DNA of 64,000 bases from Brachypterus glaber (Eukaryota; Arthropoda; Insecta; Coleoptera; Kateretidae): NCBI GenBank assembly GCA_958510825.1, contig OY294045.1:12327916-12391915 (forward strand), read 5' to 3'. The notes below the pieces were generated by a model. The model did not search any database. It was not told where the DNA came from and saw only the letters and a list, made by a program, of their open reading frames with translations. Below are positions 45,128 to 57,128 of the stretch, one piece after another (position 1 is the first letter of the stretch; each line of letters begins with the position of its first letter). The position numbers and the translations under genes are program-made.

Positions 45128-46910
45128 CCCAGTCCGCACATATATGGATGCAACATGGCAAAGAAAGATTTTTTAGGTAACATGTGCCATATTACATGAG
45201 ACGTAACATACATATGTATGCTACATAACATGCAATATTGCATTGTTATGTATCATACATATGGCATGAGAACATACACGCTACATAAAATGTTATGTAT
45301 TCACCATATTGTGGCGACATATGCCCAGTCCGCACATATATGGATGCAACATGGCAAAGAAAGATTTTTTAGGTAACATGTGCCATATTACATGAGACGT
45401 CACATACATATGTATGCTACATAACATGCAATATTGCATTGTTATGTATCATACATATCGCATGAGAACATACACGCTACATAAAATGTTATGTATTCAC
45501 CATATTGTGGCGACATATGGTGACCATATGTGCAGGATGTAAAATGGTAACATTAAATATGGCGTCTATATTATTTTAATTTTTGTAGGTTAGAATCACT
45601 TATATTCTTAAGATTGTTGTTAATAATAAAAGTTTTACCCTTTTAAGGGTAAAAGTAGTAGAAACGCATGTATTTTTAGACTTACACTGATTTTAGATAG
45701 TTTGAGACAAAAAATTTAATTTTTTTTTTTTGAAATGATAATTATTTGCTATTTTTCTCTAAACATTAACTTTTTGTGTGGCGCATGATTTTTAAGCCTG
45801 GTAGAAAGTTCGCTTTTACAGTAAAAATGCATATTGCATAAGAATTTTAGCTGAAGGATGCTATATCTAATGGTTTTTATATACCTACTTTAATAATTAG
45901 GTTTATCAAAAAGACGTAAAAATTTTCAATATGTCTAAATCTACTCCATCACAACAAACGAGTAAGTATTATAAAATGTATTTGAAAGAAAGAGAAACAA
46001 CTACAAGTAGCATTCGGAAACGCCTACTTTCATTGTTATGTTGCCGACATGTTGCTGACATGTTGCTTGTTATGTAACTGATACATAACTTGAGGCGGAA
46101 TTGTTGCGTTCCAAGTACTTTACATTTACTATAAAAAATACATGGCTGCAACATCACATAGAACAGTGGTTATGTACCTGCCATGTACCTGCCATATATT
46201 TGTGCGGACTGGGTGGTGACCATATGTGCAGGATGTAAACTGGTAACATTAAATATGGCGTCTATATTAGTTTAATTTTTGTAGGTTAGAATCACTTATA
46301 TTCTTAAGATTGTTGTTAATAATGAAAGTTTTACCCTTTTAAGGGTAAACGTAGTAGAAACGCATGTATTTTTAGACTTACACTGATTTTAGATAGTTTG
46401 AGACAAAAAATTTAATTTTTTTTTTTTTTTTTGAAATGATAATTATTTGCTATTTTTCTCTAAACATTAACTTTTTGTGTGGCGCATGATTTTTAAGCCT
46501 GGTAAAGTTCGCTTTTACAGTAAAAATGCATATTGCATAAGAATTTTAGCTGATGGATGCTATATCTAATGGTTTTTATATACCTACTTTAATAATTAGG
46601 TTTATCAAAAAGACGTAAAAATTTTCAATATGTCTAAATCTACTCTATCACAACAAACGAGTAAGTATTATAAAATTTATTTGAAAGAAAGAAACAACTA
46701 CAAGTAGCATTCGGAAACGCCTACTTTCATTGTTATGTTGCCGACATGTTGCTGACATGTTGCTTGTTATGTAACTGATACATAACTTGAGGCGGAATTG
46801 TTGCGTTCCAAGTACTTTACATTTACTATAAAAAATACATGGCTGCAACATCACATAGAACAGTGGTTATGTACCTGCCATGTACCTGTCATATATTTGT
46901 GCGGACTGGG
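45128..46910. mobile_element. TIR element with two internal tandem duplications
   Basis: CCCAGTCCGCACATATATGG at 45128 is inverted at 46889-46910 (ATATATTTGTGCGGACTGGG). Inside, a 196-bp block is present twice (45128-45323, 45324-45519), each starting with the terminal sequence. A 696-bp block is present twice (45520-46213, 46216-46910), each ending with the inverted terminal sequence. The result looks like left end twice, then body plus right end twice. Minus-strand frames of 62 and 68 residues are the same non-coding stretch duplicated. No transposase and no sure target duplication. Confidence 0.85.
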
Positions 46911-47059
46911 ATTATGATTAACGGTATACTAGTAATAATTAGTATTAATAATAAACTGGTAAATTATAAATATTTTCTAAAAAAATACTATAGTAGTGAT
47001 AATTATAATTCATAAAACTATCAAAGTAACTTTATGGCGATTACTGTTAGTAATATTTT

Positions 47060-47653
47060 ACGCGGTGTGTGGTGATGGTTTATCCCCGACTTTAAACAAA
47101 CTCACTTTTTTATTTTCTATTTATTTATGACCAAAAATTAAATCTTCTATCGGGCTATTTTTTTTATTTGACAAAATGTCTATTAAATTAAAAAAAACGG
47201 ACTCTGATTGGCTTATACGCTTGTATGTCAGTAACGGCTTTTCAAATCAAAAATATTGTATCAAAATAGAGCTTATTAAATTATCTACAATTCTTATTGC
47301 TTAGATAATGTAAAAAAAGTAATAAAAGTTTAAAATTTGTAACCCTAAACATAGGGGTTTGGGACCATAACGGAACAAAATAAGAATTATAGAGAATTTA
47401 ATAAGCTCTATTTTTGATAATTACAATATTTTTGATTCGGTAAGCCATTACTGAGATACAGGCGTATAAGCCAATCCGAGTCCGCTTTTTTTAATTTAAT
47501 AGACATTTTGTCAAATTAAAAAAATAGCCCGATAGAAGATTTAATTTTTGCTCATAAATTATTAGTTTTATTAGTTTTATCATAAATAAATAGAATATAA
47601 AAAAAGTGAGTTTGTTTAAAGTCAAGATTAAACCATCGAGCCACACACCGTGT
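47060..47653. mobile_element. 594-bp palindromic element
   Basis: Arms of about 250 bp. CGGTGTGTGG, GATGGTTTA, GACTTTAAACAAACTCAC, AATCTTCTATCGGGCTATTT and TCTATTAAATTAAAAAAA are all matched by complements on the right, ending CCACACACCG. A unique centre holds CCTAAACATAGGGGTTTGGG. Flanking TTTT on both sides is a possible but weak duplication. No coding frame. Confidence 0.85.
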
Positions 47654-47782
47654 TTTTGCTTACCGATATTATTTTTCTTTAATCCGGAGGTGGAAGCTGT
47701 AACCTCTAGTTGAAAACCATCTTCTTCTAAATATGAACTACTTAAATATAATTTTCTTTAATTATAATTAATAATAAATGTA

Positions 47783-48170
47783 CACAGAGCGGTCTAAAAG
47801 TCACCCATTCCCTTTTTTAAACCAGTGTAGACATCGACTTTAAATTTTAAAAAACCTAAATAAGATTATACTATCTTTTTGGATTAATTTCATATTTCTA
47901 ACCTTTAAATGTGGGCAGGTTGTATAGGGGATTTTTAAATAGAAAGGGAGATCATTTGATACAATGTTTTAGAGCTCATAAAATTTAATTTAACCACATA
48001 TTTTTTTACATTTTTTTGAGCGTTAAACCCTGGCTAATATAATTTTTTATCCAAATTTCTTTAAAACAGTCAAACATTTTTTAATATACACCAGGCACAA
48101 TAATTAAAGGATATACAAAAAACTCCTAAATTTTTAGCTGATTTTTAAAAGGCTGTAGGGGGAGTTTGGG
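47783..48170 (+). repeat. partial copy of the CAGAGCGGTC foldback family
   Basis: CACAGAGCGGTCTAAAAGTC at the start, then TCGACTTTAAATTT, TGTGGGCAGGTTGTATAGGG and AAAGGGAGATCATTTGATAC, matches one arm of 56816-57128 and 26850-27492. The second arm is not recognisable. Confidence 0.65.
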
Positions 48171-50077
48171 ACCCTTCGTGCAGTTTTTACATTTCTCGTT
48201 GTAAAATCTTTCAAATATTTTTAATCCTATTTTTTCTTTTATTATTCAAGTATAAATAGTTACTAACTTATTATTAAAACATAATTTTGACTATGTTCAA
48301 TTACCATAAAAAAATACCTGAAACAAAAACCACTTTGTATCCGACATAAACCAAATAAAATTTTAGGCGCTAAAGTAATTTTAAGAGCATTAAAACAGAT
48401 TTTTTACTATACTACTTCTCGATGGTGGCTGAGGACGCCTGCCACTCACTGTCAGATCTGGCACGAAAAGTGCTATGTGCGGGCGCAAATGCGAGTAATA
48501 AAACCTTTTGGTTTTTACGTAAGATACGGTGTACGAATGTTCCCTGTACGAGTGGTCCCAAACTCCCCCTAATGGTGCGAAAAACGGTCGCATAGCAATA
48601 ATAAATTTAAAGGTACAAGTCTCAAGTTTTAAGATTCCGTGTTCAAATATTTTTTTTGAGAAATCATTTTTTGTATCATTGTACCTACTTAGAATGAAGC
48701 GCAGAATCGAAATATGTAAAAAGTATAGGGTGTCCCATTTAAATATCCAAAGTTGATGTAAAAGTTTTATGGCAATAAAAGATGTTCCAAATTTGGAATC
48801 ACTAACTTTTAAAATAACGAAAAAAAGGGGGATGTACCTTGGTCTTGTGACACCCGGTATATTTCATATAAAATTCTATAGTAAATTATATAATAAAAAT
48901 TATAAGTGATAGCGTTAATTTTATTTTAAACGGTCCCTTCTATATATAAAATTTTTATACAGCTAGGTCTTTGCGATCAACACTTTTCACAATTTTCATC
49001 GACAGGACGATAAGTACTAAACTGATTAAAAATAAATACATATTATTTAATAAAAAAAACACATAAAAACCCAAACCTTTCCGTCGATAAATAAAAAAAT
49101 ATAGTTTTTTCCTAAAAAATGTTGTATTTCCATGATAATAATATACCAATTTTCAGGAAAACTACCCCCCGCTCCTCAGGGAGTGGAGTATTTTTGTTAT
49201 CAGACTCACTTTCATGAATTCAGCAACCTCAAAAACCCTAAAATACAAATTTTCACGAAAACCACCCCCGCCCCTCAGGGGGTAGTTAGATTTTTTTTAT
49301 TATCAGATTCACTTTCACCGACCTTAAAAACACCAATATACTAATTTTCACGAAAACTACCCCTGCCCCTCATCGGTATTAAAAACATTTCAAAATATTT
49401 ACCCCCTTACCCCCGCAAGGGTGAAGTTAGAAAATATTTAATATCAGATTGAAATTCAGTAACGTTAAAAACCCCTATAGCAATTTTCAAATTTTTGTAA
49501 AAAAATGTTTTTCCCCATCCCGAAAGAGAACTTTTGGTAACATACATGTATGCCAAATTTCAAGTCTCTAGTTTAAAGGGTTCTTAAGTTACCGTGCTTA
49601 TAAGATTTCCCGGACAGAACGACCGACCGAATTTTTTTTGTTGCTGGAAACTGATTTATATCGACATAAAACGTCATAAAACGTGAAAATACGCAAAAAA
49701 ATGAAAAATTTTGCACCAATGCAGGAACAAAATTTCTAAAATGGGAAAGCAAAAATATAAAGCATATGTTTCATAATAGTTTTTATCCACGACTAATATT
49801 AAGAGGTCTATAAACCACGTGTCTGTAAAAATAAACCGGTTAAACATTGATAAAATAACTAAATAAATACCTAATTAGGTAAATTATTTAAATAAATAGG
49901 GCCGTGGATAAAGTATAGTATTCCACTCGTGTAGCAAAATTTACCCTCATTGAATAATAGCAATTATTACTCTCGTTTTCGTTTTACTAAAAAAGAATAT
50001 TTTTTTTTGAACTTTTATTTTTTTTATATAATGTTTTTTTTTGTGTTTTTATTTTTTTCATTTTTGATTTTCCCCTA
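48171..50077. other. spacer with worn internal repeats
   Basis: 49140-49450 has about four diverged units with AATTTTCACGAAAACTACCCC and TTATCAGATTCACTTTCA, a repeat of about 100 bp. Related words occur near 27490-27620 and 52740. No reading frame with homology. Confidence 0.5.
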
Positions 50078-50273
50078 TAGGGGAAAGTATTATTTTGTGA
50101 GAAGCAGTTTGTTATTGCCTTTTCCGCGAAAAAGTAATTGTCTAAATAGACTTCGAAGAAAAATTTAATTTATCGAACAAATCAAAATAGTTCTTAAATA
50201 GCCTTCGAAGACACAAATATACAATCATATAATGCTGCCAACAAAACAATATCTTTTCCTATGGACCTAGGTT
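50078..50273. mobile_element. CCTAGG foldback MITE, copy
   Basis: The left part CTATAGGGGAAAGTATTATT with AGCAGT, and the right part TGCTGCCAACAAAACAATA with CCTATGGACCTAGGTTC, are inverted ends. The middle shares TTCGAAGACACAAAT with 51220-51458. Confidence 0.75.
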
Positions 50274-50280
50274 CATCCAA

Positions 50281-51219
50281 ACTAGTTTTTTTTTAGAAAA
50301 AATAAACAAAAAAATAAAAATACTATTAATTTACTATTATTACTACTTACTATATAGAATAGTATTCCACTTGTGTATAATAGCTATTAATCATTCGGAT
50401 ACGCCACTCGCCTGCCGGCTCGTGTCACCCTCATTAAGTAATATACTATTAGGTAAGCACTTGTCTATGAAAAAAATTGCCGTTCCGCTAATGCGCTCGG
50501 CATTTTTTGAGAAAGTTTGGATTAATAGACACAATAGGTATCCAAAAGGTTATGATCAAAAAGTGAAAAGTCCAAACTATTTATTTTAGTTTTTCGAAAA
50601 ATAATTAATATTTTTTGGAACATTTTTGTACCATTAAGCTAAATAAAATGCCACAGGTTTCAAATTTTAAAGGCAGGTACCTACACAAAGAATGACATGT
50701 TTAAAACTGCAATTTTACAAAAGTAAGTTGTTATGACCTTTTTATCCTACATGCCTCACATGTGATCACATACAGGTGGGTATATTATAATGTATTACAT
50801 TTTATTCGGCGTTTTTTGAGGTTAGGTATGCTAACTTAAACATTTTAGGTGTTACGTACCAGAATTTTTATAAAATAACAAAAAAAAATTAAAATAAACA
50901 AATAATTGCACTTACTTCTTGCCAAATTTAAAATTCTTTTACTTCTTTCACTCATTTTACAATCATTTGATGATTCTCTATGAAATACTTAGCTTAGGTA
51001 AGGAAAAAGCTTAAACGCGCGAAAATCACGAGGGAAACATGCGCCGCGAGTGCATCGGAGATCTGGTGACTATTTTAATTTCACTATTTTCTCTCGGATG
51101 TATGTTATACTTATTTTATTACATGTTTTAAAACGCTAATTGTTAATTTTTTTTTTGAAAAATTAAAGTTTTGATTTTTTTTTTAATTTATTTTTTATTT
51201 TTTCGTTTTTGATTTTAAT
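50281..51219. other. AT-rich spacer
   Basis: Near 50355-50455 the words AATAGTATTCCACTTGTGTA and GCCACTCGCCTGCCGGCTCG resemble the G/C-rich hairpin core at 15290-15345. Otherwise nothing recognised. Confidence 0.4.
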
Positions 51220-51458
51220 GAACCTAGGCCTATAAAAGAAAGTATTATTTTGTTGGCAGCAGTTTTTTTATTGCTTTTTCAGCAAAAAAAAAGAACTTGT
51301 CTAAAAAGACTTTGAAGAAAAAAATTAATTTATCGAACAAATCAAAATAGTTGTAAAATAGCCTTCGAAGACACAAATTTGCAATCATATATATAATGCT
51401 TCAAAGCAAAAAATACTGCTGCAAACAAAACAATACCTTTCCCTATAGGTCAAGGTTC
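51220..51458. mobile_element. CCTAGG foldback MITE, best copy
   Basis: A 239-bp element. GAACCTAGGCCTATAAAAG with TATTATTTTGTTGGCAGCAG is inverted as CTGCTGCAAACAAAACAATA and CCTTTCCCTATAGGTCAAGG with TTC. Interior carries AAGACTTTGAAG and CAAATCAAAATAGTTG. Three other copies or pieces lie in this window. Confidence 0.82.
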
Positions 51459-52030
51459 ATCCTAACTATTTTTTTTTATTACCACCATAAAAAGCTCACA
51501 GTGTGAGTTGAGCCATGCTCCACGGGATTGGTCGGGATTGGTTGTTTGTTGTTTCTTAGTCATAAAAATTTTTCGGGTAAAATATTTTTACTTTCCCCAA
51601 GGAAAGTTTTAAGTTAGTAAAAAATTCTTATTGCTTTTTTTACGTTTCTGGACGTTTCATATGAATATTTTTTGGATATATATCCAAAAAATATTATTTC
51701 TGTCAAACAATAATTTCTGTCTTTCAGTCGGTCTGTTGCGACAGACCGACATGTCGGTCGGTCTATCGGTCTGTGTGTCAGGGAAATTTGTGACGATAAC
51801 TCAAGAATACTTCGGGCTAAAGACTTCCAATTTGGACAACAGGTTGATTATCTAAAGTTCTAAGCTGGGATTATTTTTCGTAAAAATCGGGTTGGGGTAA
51901 AATGGGGTAAAAACTATTTTTTTCAAAAACTTTTTTTTCAAATTATTTTTCGTTTTAAGAAAAAAGAAACTTAATTTTTTTTTTGAAAAACCTTTTGTTT
52001 TTTAATTTATTTAGTTTTTTTTATTTTAAT
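51459..52030. other. spacer with GTCGGTC palindrome
   Basis: 51725-51775 is rich in GGTCTGT, GACAGACCGACATGTCGGTC and its complements, a natural palindrome. It is followed by ACGATAACTCAAGAAT, linking it to the repeat family at 59306-59480. Confidence 0.5.
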
Positions 52031-52212
52031 GAACCTGGGAAAAGTATTATTTTTCTGGCCGCAGTTTTTTCTATTGCTTTTCACACGAAAAAAAATTGTC
52101 TAAATAGGCTTAGAAGAAAAAAATGAATTTTTTGAAAAAATCAAAATAGTTTTAAAAAAGAAAAAAATACTGCTGCCAACAAAACCATACCTTTCCCTAT
52201 AGACCTAGGTTC
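52031..52212. mobile_element. CCTAGG foldback MITE, shortened copy
   Basis: Starts GAACCTGGGAAAAGTATTAT and ends CCTATAGACCTAGGTTC. About 55 bp of the interior is missing compared with 51220-51458. Confidence 0.75.
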
Positions 52213-52277
52213 ATCCAAACTAATTTTTTTTAGAATTAATAAATAAAAAAGAATAATGATTTACTATTAGTAATATA

Positions 52278-52677
52278 TAAGGGTCGGATCGAGGTAGCCA
52301 TTACCGGGGGCATGCAAAAATTAGAATTTTAAAAAACTCTTTCCAAGTAAATAGACACTTTAAACTATTGTTCACCAAGCGGAATGTCATGTCGAAGCTG
52401 TCCTGGTCCATGACTCATAGAGAAAGAATTTTTTTTTAAATGTTTTTCTTTTCAAAAAACGAATAATTAATAAAAAAACACAATATTAACTATTTTCAAA
52501 AAAAAAAAAATTACGACCTTCTCCATGAGTCGTGGACCATGACCAAATGACTCACTGAGTATTAACAGCATTGACATGACATTCCGCTTGGGAACAATAG
52601 TTTAAAGTGTCTATTTACTTGAAAAAAGAGTTTTTTAAAATTCTAATTTTTGCATGGCTACCTAGATCCGACCCTTA
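52278..52677. mobile_element. hAT-like palindromic element, TSD GTAATATA
   Basis: A 400-bp near-full palindrome. TAAGGGTCGGATCGAGGTAG on the left matches the inverse of the right end except for one base, and the arms continue through GCAAAAATTAGAATTTTAA and AAGCGGAATGTCATGTC. GTAATATA flanks it at 52270-52277 and 52678-52685, a perfect 8-bp duplication. Confidence 0.9.
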
Positions 52678-52685
52678 GTAATATA

Positions 52686-53097
52686 GTAATAGACTATTAC
52701 AACTATATAAAGCTCATAGTGTAAGTTGCACTGTGCTCTTGGAATTAGATTTTTTTATTATTAGATTCAGCTATGACGACCTCGAAACCCCCTTTATACC
52801 AAAAAATATTAATAATAATTAAAATGTCCGTGATTGTCATTCTTAACCTAACAATGTTTTTATTTAATTAACTATTTATTTATTTATTTATTGTCTGATG
52901 ATGTAGCTTTATGCTTACGAAACTGCAGTCACAAATATTTTAATAAAAAATCGTGAAGTCTGATTATATGTTTCCCTTATTTTATATTTCAATTAAAATG
53001 TGTTAACTCCAATTTCTAGGAGGAACTTTTATTCTAAGATTTCAACAAAATAATTATTTGATCCAGTTTTGCTATCTCAAAACCCCTATTTTTACGA
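52686..53097. other. AT-rich spacer
   Basis: 52690-52740 resembles 51476-51525 (AAAGCTCA-AGTGT and GCTC words), a small dispersed block. Nothing else recognised. Confidence 0.4.
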
Positions 53098-53105
53098 ACT
53101 GTTGT

Positions 53106-53336
53106 CAGTGGCGTAACTACAAATTGGGGCCCCTGACATTCTGAAAAATTCCCTTCGCAATTATTTTGATGACTTAATAAAAATAAAAAAAGGTCATCAC
53201 CTCTAACAGAAATTTCCAATTATTCTCATAAATAAAACCAAATATTAACAGTGCTTATTTGGACAGCGCGGGGTCCCCTAAAAAACGCCCCCCCCCCCGC
53301 ACCGCACCCCCTACACCCCCGGTAGTTACGCCACTG
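53106..53336. mobile_element. hAT MITE, 231 bp, TSD ACTGTTGT
   Basis: CAGTGGCGTAACTAC at the left and its exact inverse GTAGTTACGCCACTG at the right, with perfect 8-bp flanks ACTGTTGT (53098-53105 and 53337-53344). Subterminal GGGGCCCC and a long C-run follow. This is the clearest target-site evidence in the window for a hAT-type insertion. No coding sequence. Confidence 0.93.
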
Positions 53337-53449
53337 ACTGTTGTAAACATTTAAAAATTGTTGTGAAAAAATATTATATTTTTTTTCCATTTAAAGTATT
53401 TTTCAATAATGAAGAAAAGGATCCATTGTGGGGGTTAATACTTCAAATG

Positions 53450-53542
53450 AAACTACAAATAATGGTCAACTACCCCAATATATTTCATAAACCCCATAGG
53501 TTTATGAAATATATTGGGGTAGTGGACCATTATTTGTAGTTT
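53450..53542. repeat. 93-bp near-perfect hairpin
   Basis: AACTACAAATAATGGTC, ACTACCCCAATATATTTCAT and AAACC are mirrored by their complements around the 5-base loop CCATA, giving arms of about 44 bp with one mismatch. A transcript from either strand would form a long perfect duplex, of interest as a small-RNA precursor. It could also be a very young inverted duplication. Confidence 0.85.
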
Positions 53543-53833
53543 GATTTGTATTTTCCAACAACCTAGAAACAGCTATCAGTTTTATGTATCTATGGCAAAG
53601 CGTACCTATTTCAAAACATATCGTTGCATCGGATTTCTTGTAAAAATAAGGCATATATCTAGGCAACATCGCATTGGGTCACTTGAAAAAGAAATTATAT
53701 TTAATATATATAAAAGGGTGCCTAAACAGCAACATTTATCTAAGGGCCAGAAGAACAGTTATTATCTTCGTTTGTATATACATTGTGGGTAACTAGCGAC
53801 AACACTTATCTAGGTGCCACTTGATACAAAACG

Positions 53834-53836
<3 letters not shown>

Positions 53837-53872
<36 letters not shown>
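53837..53872. repeat. (AT)n microsatellite
   Basis: About 18 AT units just upstream of the GATC-rich foldback. Confidence 0.95.
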
Positions 53873-53875
<3 letters not shown>

Positions 53876-53910
53876 TCAGTATTATACCTAATGTATTAAT
53901 GATAAAAAAG

Positions 53911-54369
53911 GTTTATATATTTGAGATATGATCGGATCTCTGTATATCCAAATTCCATGTCCAAGAATATATCAAGAGATCCAATCATATATTCTTATAT
54001 ATAAGCAGTTATATATTAAGAGATCCAATCATATCTCGTTAGGTATATCTGCTCATATATGACGAGATATGGTTGGATCACTTGATATATAACTGCTTAT
54101 ATATAAGCATAACTGCTCATATATGAAGAGATATGATCGGATCTCTTGATATGCACATATATTTTTATATCTAATCACTTGTACAAATAGATTATATCTG
54201 CTTATATCTGCTTATATATAAGCATATCTGCTCATATATGACGAGATATGATTGGATCTCTTGATATATAACTGCTTATATATAAGCATATATGATTGGA
54301 TCTCTTGATATATTGTTGGACATGAAATTTGGATATACAGAGATCCGATCATATCTCAAATATATAAAC
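53911..54369. mobile_element. foldback with repeated GATCC/ATATATAAG words
   Basis: Arms of about 80 bp start GTTTATATATTTGAGATATG and ATCGGATCTCTGTATATCC, inverted at the right end. The centre holds several copies of GAGATATGATTGGATCTCTT and TATATAAGCA in both orientations, each itself nearly palindromic. No coding frame, no sure target duplication. Confidence 0.8.
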
Positions 54370-54544
54370 TTTTTTTTCCCGGGCGGTTCAAAATAAACTC
54401 CTTTTTTCTGTGTATGAAAGACCGCACCTGTATTCTTCTCGGCTAAATCCAATAAATTAAACCTTCTTTAGCGGAAAAATAAAGGCACGTTTCGTTTCCC
54501 CATTATGTTTCAATATGTATGTATATTCTTGTGAATACAACTGT

Positions 54545-54605
54545 AATGGAGATTTCTCCATTTAGAATAGACAGGGACAAAAGTTCTACCCAAAAAGGAT
54601 AGAAG
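54545..54605 (+). repeat. dispersed repeat block, partner at 819-880
   Basis: See 819-880. Words GGAGATTTCTCC and AGACAGGGACAAAAGTTCTA are shared. Confidence 0.7.
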
Positions 54606-56257
54606 TAATATCACCAACATAAAGAAAAAAAATCTTCTAGGTTTTATGTTGGCTGCACTGTCAGTAACTCCATTTTCTTTAGCCACTGTCATTGTGAGAG
54701 CTGCGTTTGATATTGTTTTGATTTCAGTTTTTTGTGTGTTTTAGTAAATATTGTGTTTTTATTGCCTATTATAGTACTTTTACGAGTTTTGATATTTAAA
54801 TATTGTTTACCAAAGGTAAGTTCTTTCTTTATACCTTAGATTTAAAGCCTAGGCGAAATTCGTTTGGACTTTTGCAAACCTTGTAAAAACATCTTGGCAT
54901 TTTGGTAGCTATAACAGAAATAACGCTCGCCATAAAATTAATTTCTTGAAATGTAGAAACTGGTAACGATAATAAAATTTATAATAATAATATATAGTTA
55001 ATAATAAATATGATAAACAATTAAATAAATTCATATTTATCTTTTCATATTTGAGGTTATGTTTTGTAAATAAATAAACAGATTAAGCAACCAACCTAAG
55101 AACAATTAATAGGATTTATATTTCATTTTTTATTTTACTATTATATCATCAGTTTTATTTCTTAGCAAAAAATATTCATTTCTTTAGCTTTATTTACAAA
55201 AATCAACGGTAATTGTTGATAAAAATTGAAAAAAAAGCATTATTTATTTTAATTTATTTAAGTTGGTAGTGGCGTGCCATGCACAAATGAGATAGAGATA
55301 GGGTAGACGTCTTCTGTTTCATAATTCTAGTTGTACAGAGCTCCATTCAAACATAAAGAAATTCAATTCGAAAATATTTATATTTCTGCCAGAACAATAT
55401 TTTCTTTCTTTGCTTTCTATTCATTTTCTATTATTAAACGGTATCTTTTTAGTATGGAAATACACTATTTGATAAAATTAGTGCTTTCATGCATTTTATT
55501 GCGAATTCATTTTTTTTTTTTAATTTTTACTTACTTCCTTTTCACTTACCATGTTATATTGTTTTAATGTTAAAAATAAATAATATATTTTTTCCTTATT
55601 TTCTGGTTATTATCGCAAAAATAGTAATTATATACCAAGGTAGAGAAGACATTTTTTATAGCCGAGCTTATTAGGCTAGCTGCTACCCGAGCTGGGTAGC
55701 AGCGAGGGATTTAAGAGTGCGATATTTCTTGAAATTTTCATAAAAATTAAGTAGCCTTGATCAATGACATTCGCTCAAATAAATACTTTAAACTGACGTT
55801 TGAAAACTTAGTTTTTTTTTATCTTTTTCATAATATTTAGCTAATTATTGATTCTATTCATTGGTATTAGTTATAATTAATTATATTTAATAGATAAAAA
55901 GTTGTTTAAAGCTATTTTCTTGGGTTCAATTAGTAAAAATTGCACAAAGAACTGAAACATCTAAAGTGACAGAAATCAATTTACTCCTACTAGGAGAGAA
56001 AAAATTATTATTGCTATAGGTAAAGAAAATTGATTTTACAGTCTGAAAACATGATAAATAATGGTATGTTCTAAAGCTAGTAGTGAAAAAAATACTTTAA
56101 CAAGACAAGACCCTAAAAATGGCAAGAAGATATCTTCTAAAGTTAGTACCTTCCGTTAAAGATACTATCTTATTATACTATTCACAGCGCAAGCGCTAGA
56201 ATAGTATTTATTATTTGTTTTATTTCTGCAATATATTAAATAAGCATAATACGGAAC
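54606..56257. other. AT-rich spacer
   Basis: Includes the second shared block at 55281-55347. AAAGGTAAGTTCTTTC at 54814 is a textbook splice-donor sequence, but no exon could be supported. At 56172-56205 TACTATTC, AGCGC and their complements form a short hairpin, with a similar one at 62781-62815. Confidence 0.4.
55281..55347 (+). repeat. dispersed repeat block, partner at 1157-1223
   Basis: See 1157-1223; order and orientation are the same. Confidence 0.75.
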
Positions 56258-56815
56258 ACGGTAAAAATAAATTACATAGTCCGTAAATGCTAATATGTTG
56301 CCACAGACCGGTACGTTAAAAATTATATAGTCCATAATGGTAATATTACATTCTTTTACACATTTTTACACGGAATTATGTATAGTACAGTATAGTAAAT
56401 TTACTTAGCGTAATATGCAAATTTATGTATTTTTACATTATTTTACATTCAGTTTTTACAGTGTAGTTATAAATTTCCAAAATTTCCCAGAATTTCCTTC
56501 CGTCTGTCAGTCTAATGTCACGATAACTGAAGAAATAATTAACCGATCGATTCAAAATTTTCAAGAAAGATCAAGTACTATGAGGGCAAGATAACTATTG
56601 TTTTTAAAAGTAATCCTCCCAAAAATAAAACAGTTATTAACAGAAAATAAAAAAAATAATGAAAAGAACTATCATTAAAAAAATCAAATATTTTCCGTTT
56701 TTGCAAAAAAAGTAAAAAAAACTGTAAACAATTTTTGTTTTGTTTTTTTTTTTAATTGATTTTTTTAGAATTTTAGAAAATATAATACTTAAATACAGGT
56801 CCAAATCCTTATACA

Positions 56816-57128
56816 GAGCGGTCCAAAAGTGACCCCCCCCCCTCTTAACTTTTGAACCAGTTGAGATATCGACTTCAAATTTGGAACTTTTAAATAATAC
56901 AACTTAATTTAGAGAATTTTATAAGCTTTAAAATGATGTATCGCACGACCCCCCTTTCCATTTAAAAAAATGTTCCCCATGCCCCCCTGCCCACATTTTA
57001 AGAGCTAAAAATATCAAATATATGCTAAAAGATAGTTTAAGTTGTCTTATTTAAGAGTTCTAAATTTGAAGTCGATATCTCAACTCGCTCAAAAGTTTAA
57101 AGGGGGGGGTGACTTTTGGACCGCACTG
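56816..57128. mobile_element. CAGAGCGGTCC foldback MITE, TA TSD
   Basis: CAGAGCGGTCCAAAAGTGAC on the left and the inverse CAGTGCGGTCCAAAAGTCAC on the right, each followed by a C-run. The arms continue with TTGAGATATCGACTTCAAAT. TA flanks both sides, as in Tc1/mariner-type elements. Relatives at 26850-27492 and 47783-48170. Confidence 0.8.

Noticed and set aside
45969..46854. Duplicated 62- and 68-residue minus-strand frames as a conserved small protein
   Set aside because: Conserved only because the DNA block is duplicated. No recognisable motif, and the C-termini differ by a frame change.
54720..54830. First exon and splice donor (AAAGGTAAGT)
   Set aside because: A single good donor without a matching acceptor, coding sequence or promoter evidence is expected by chance.
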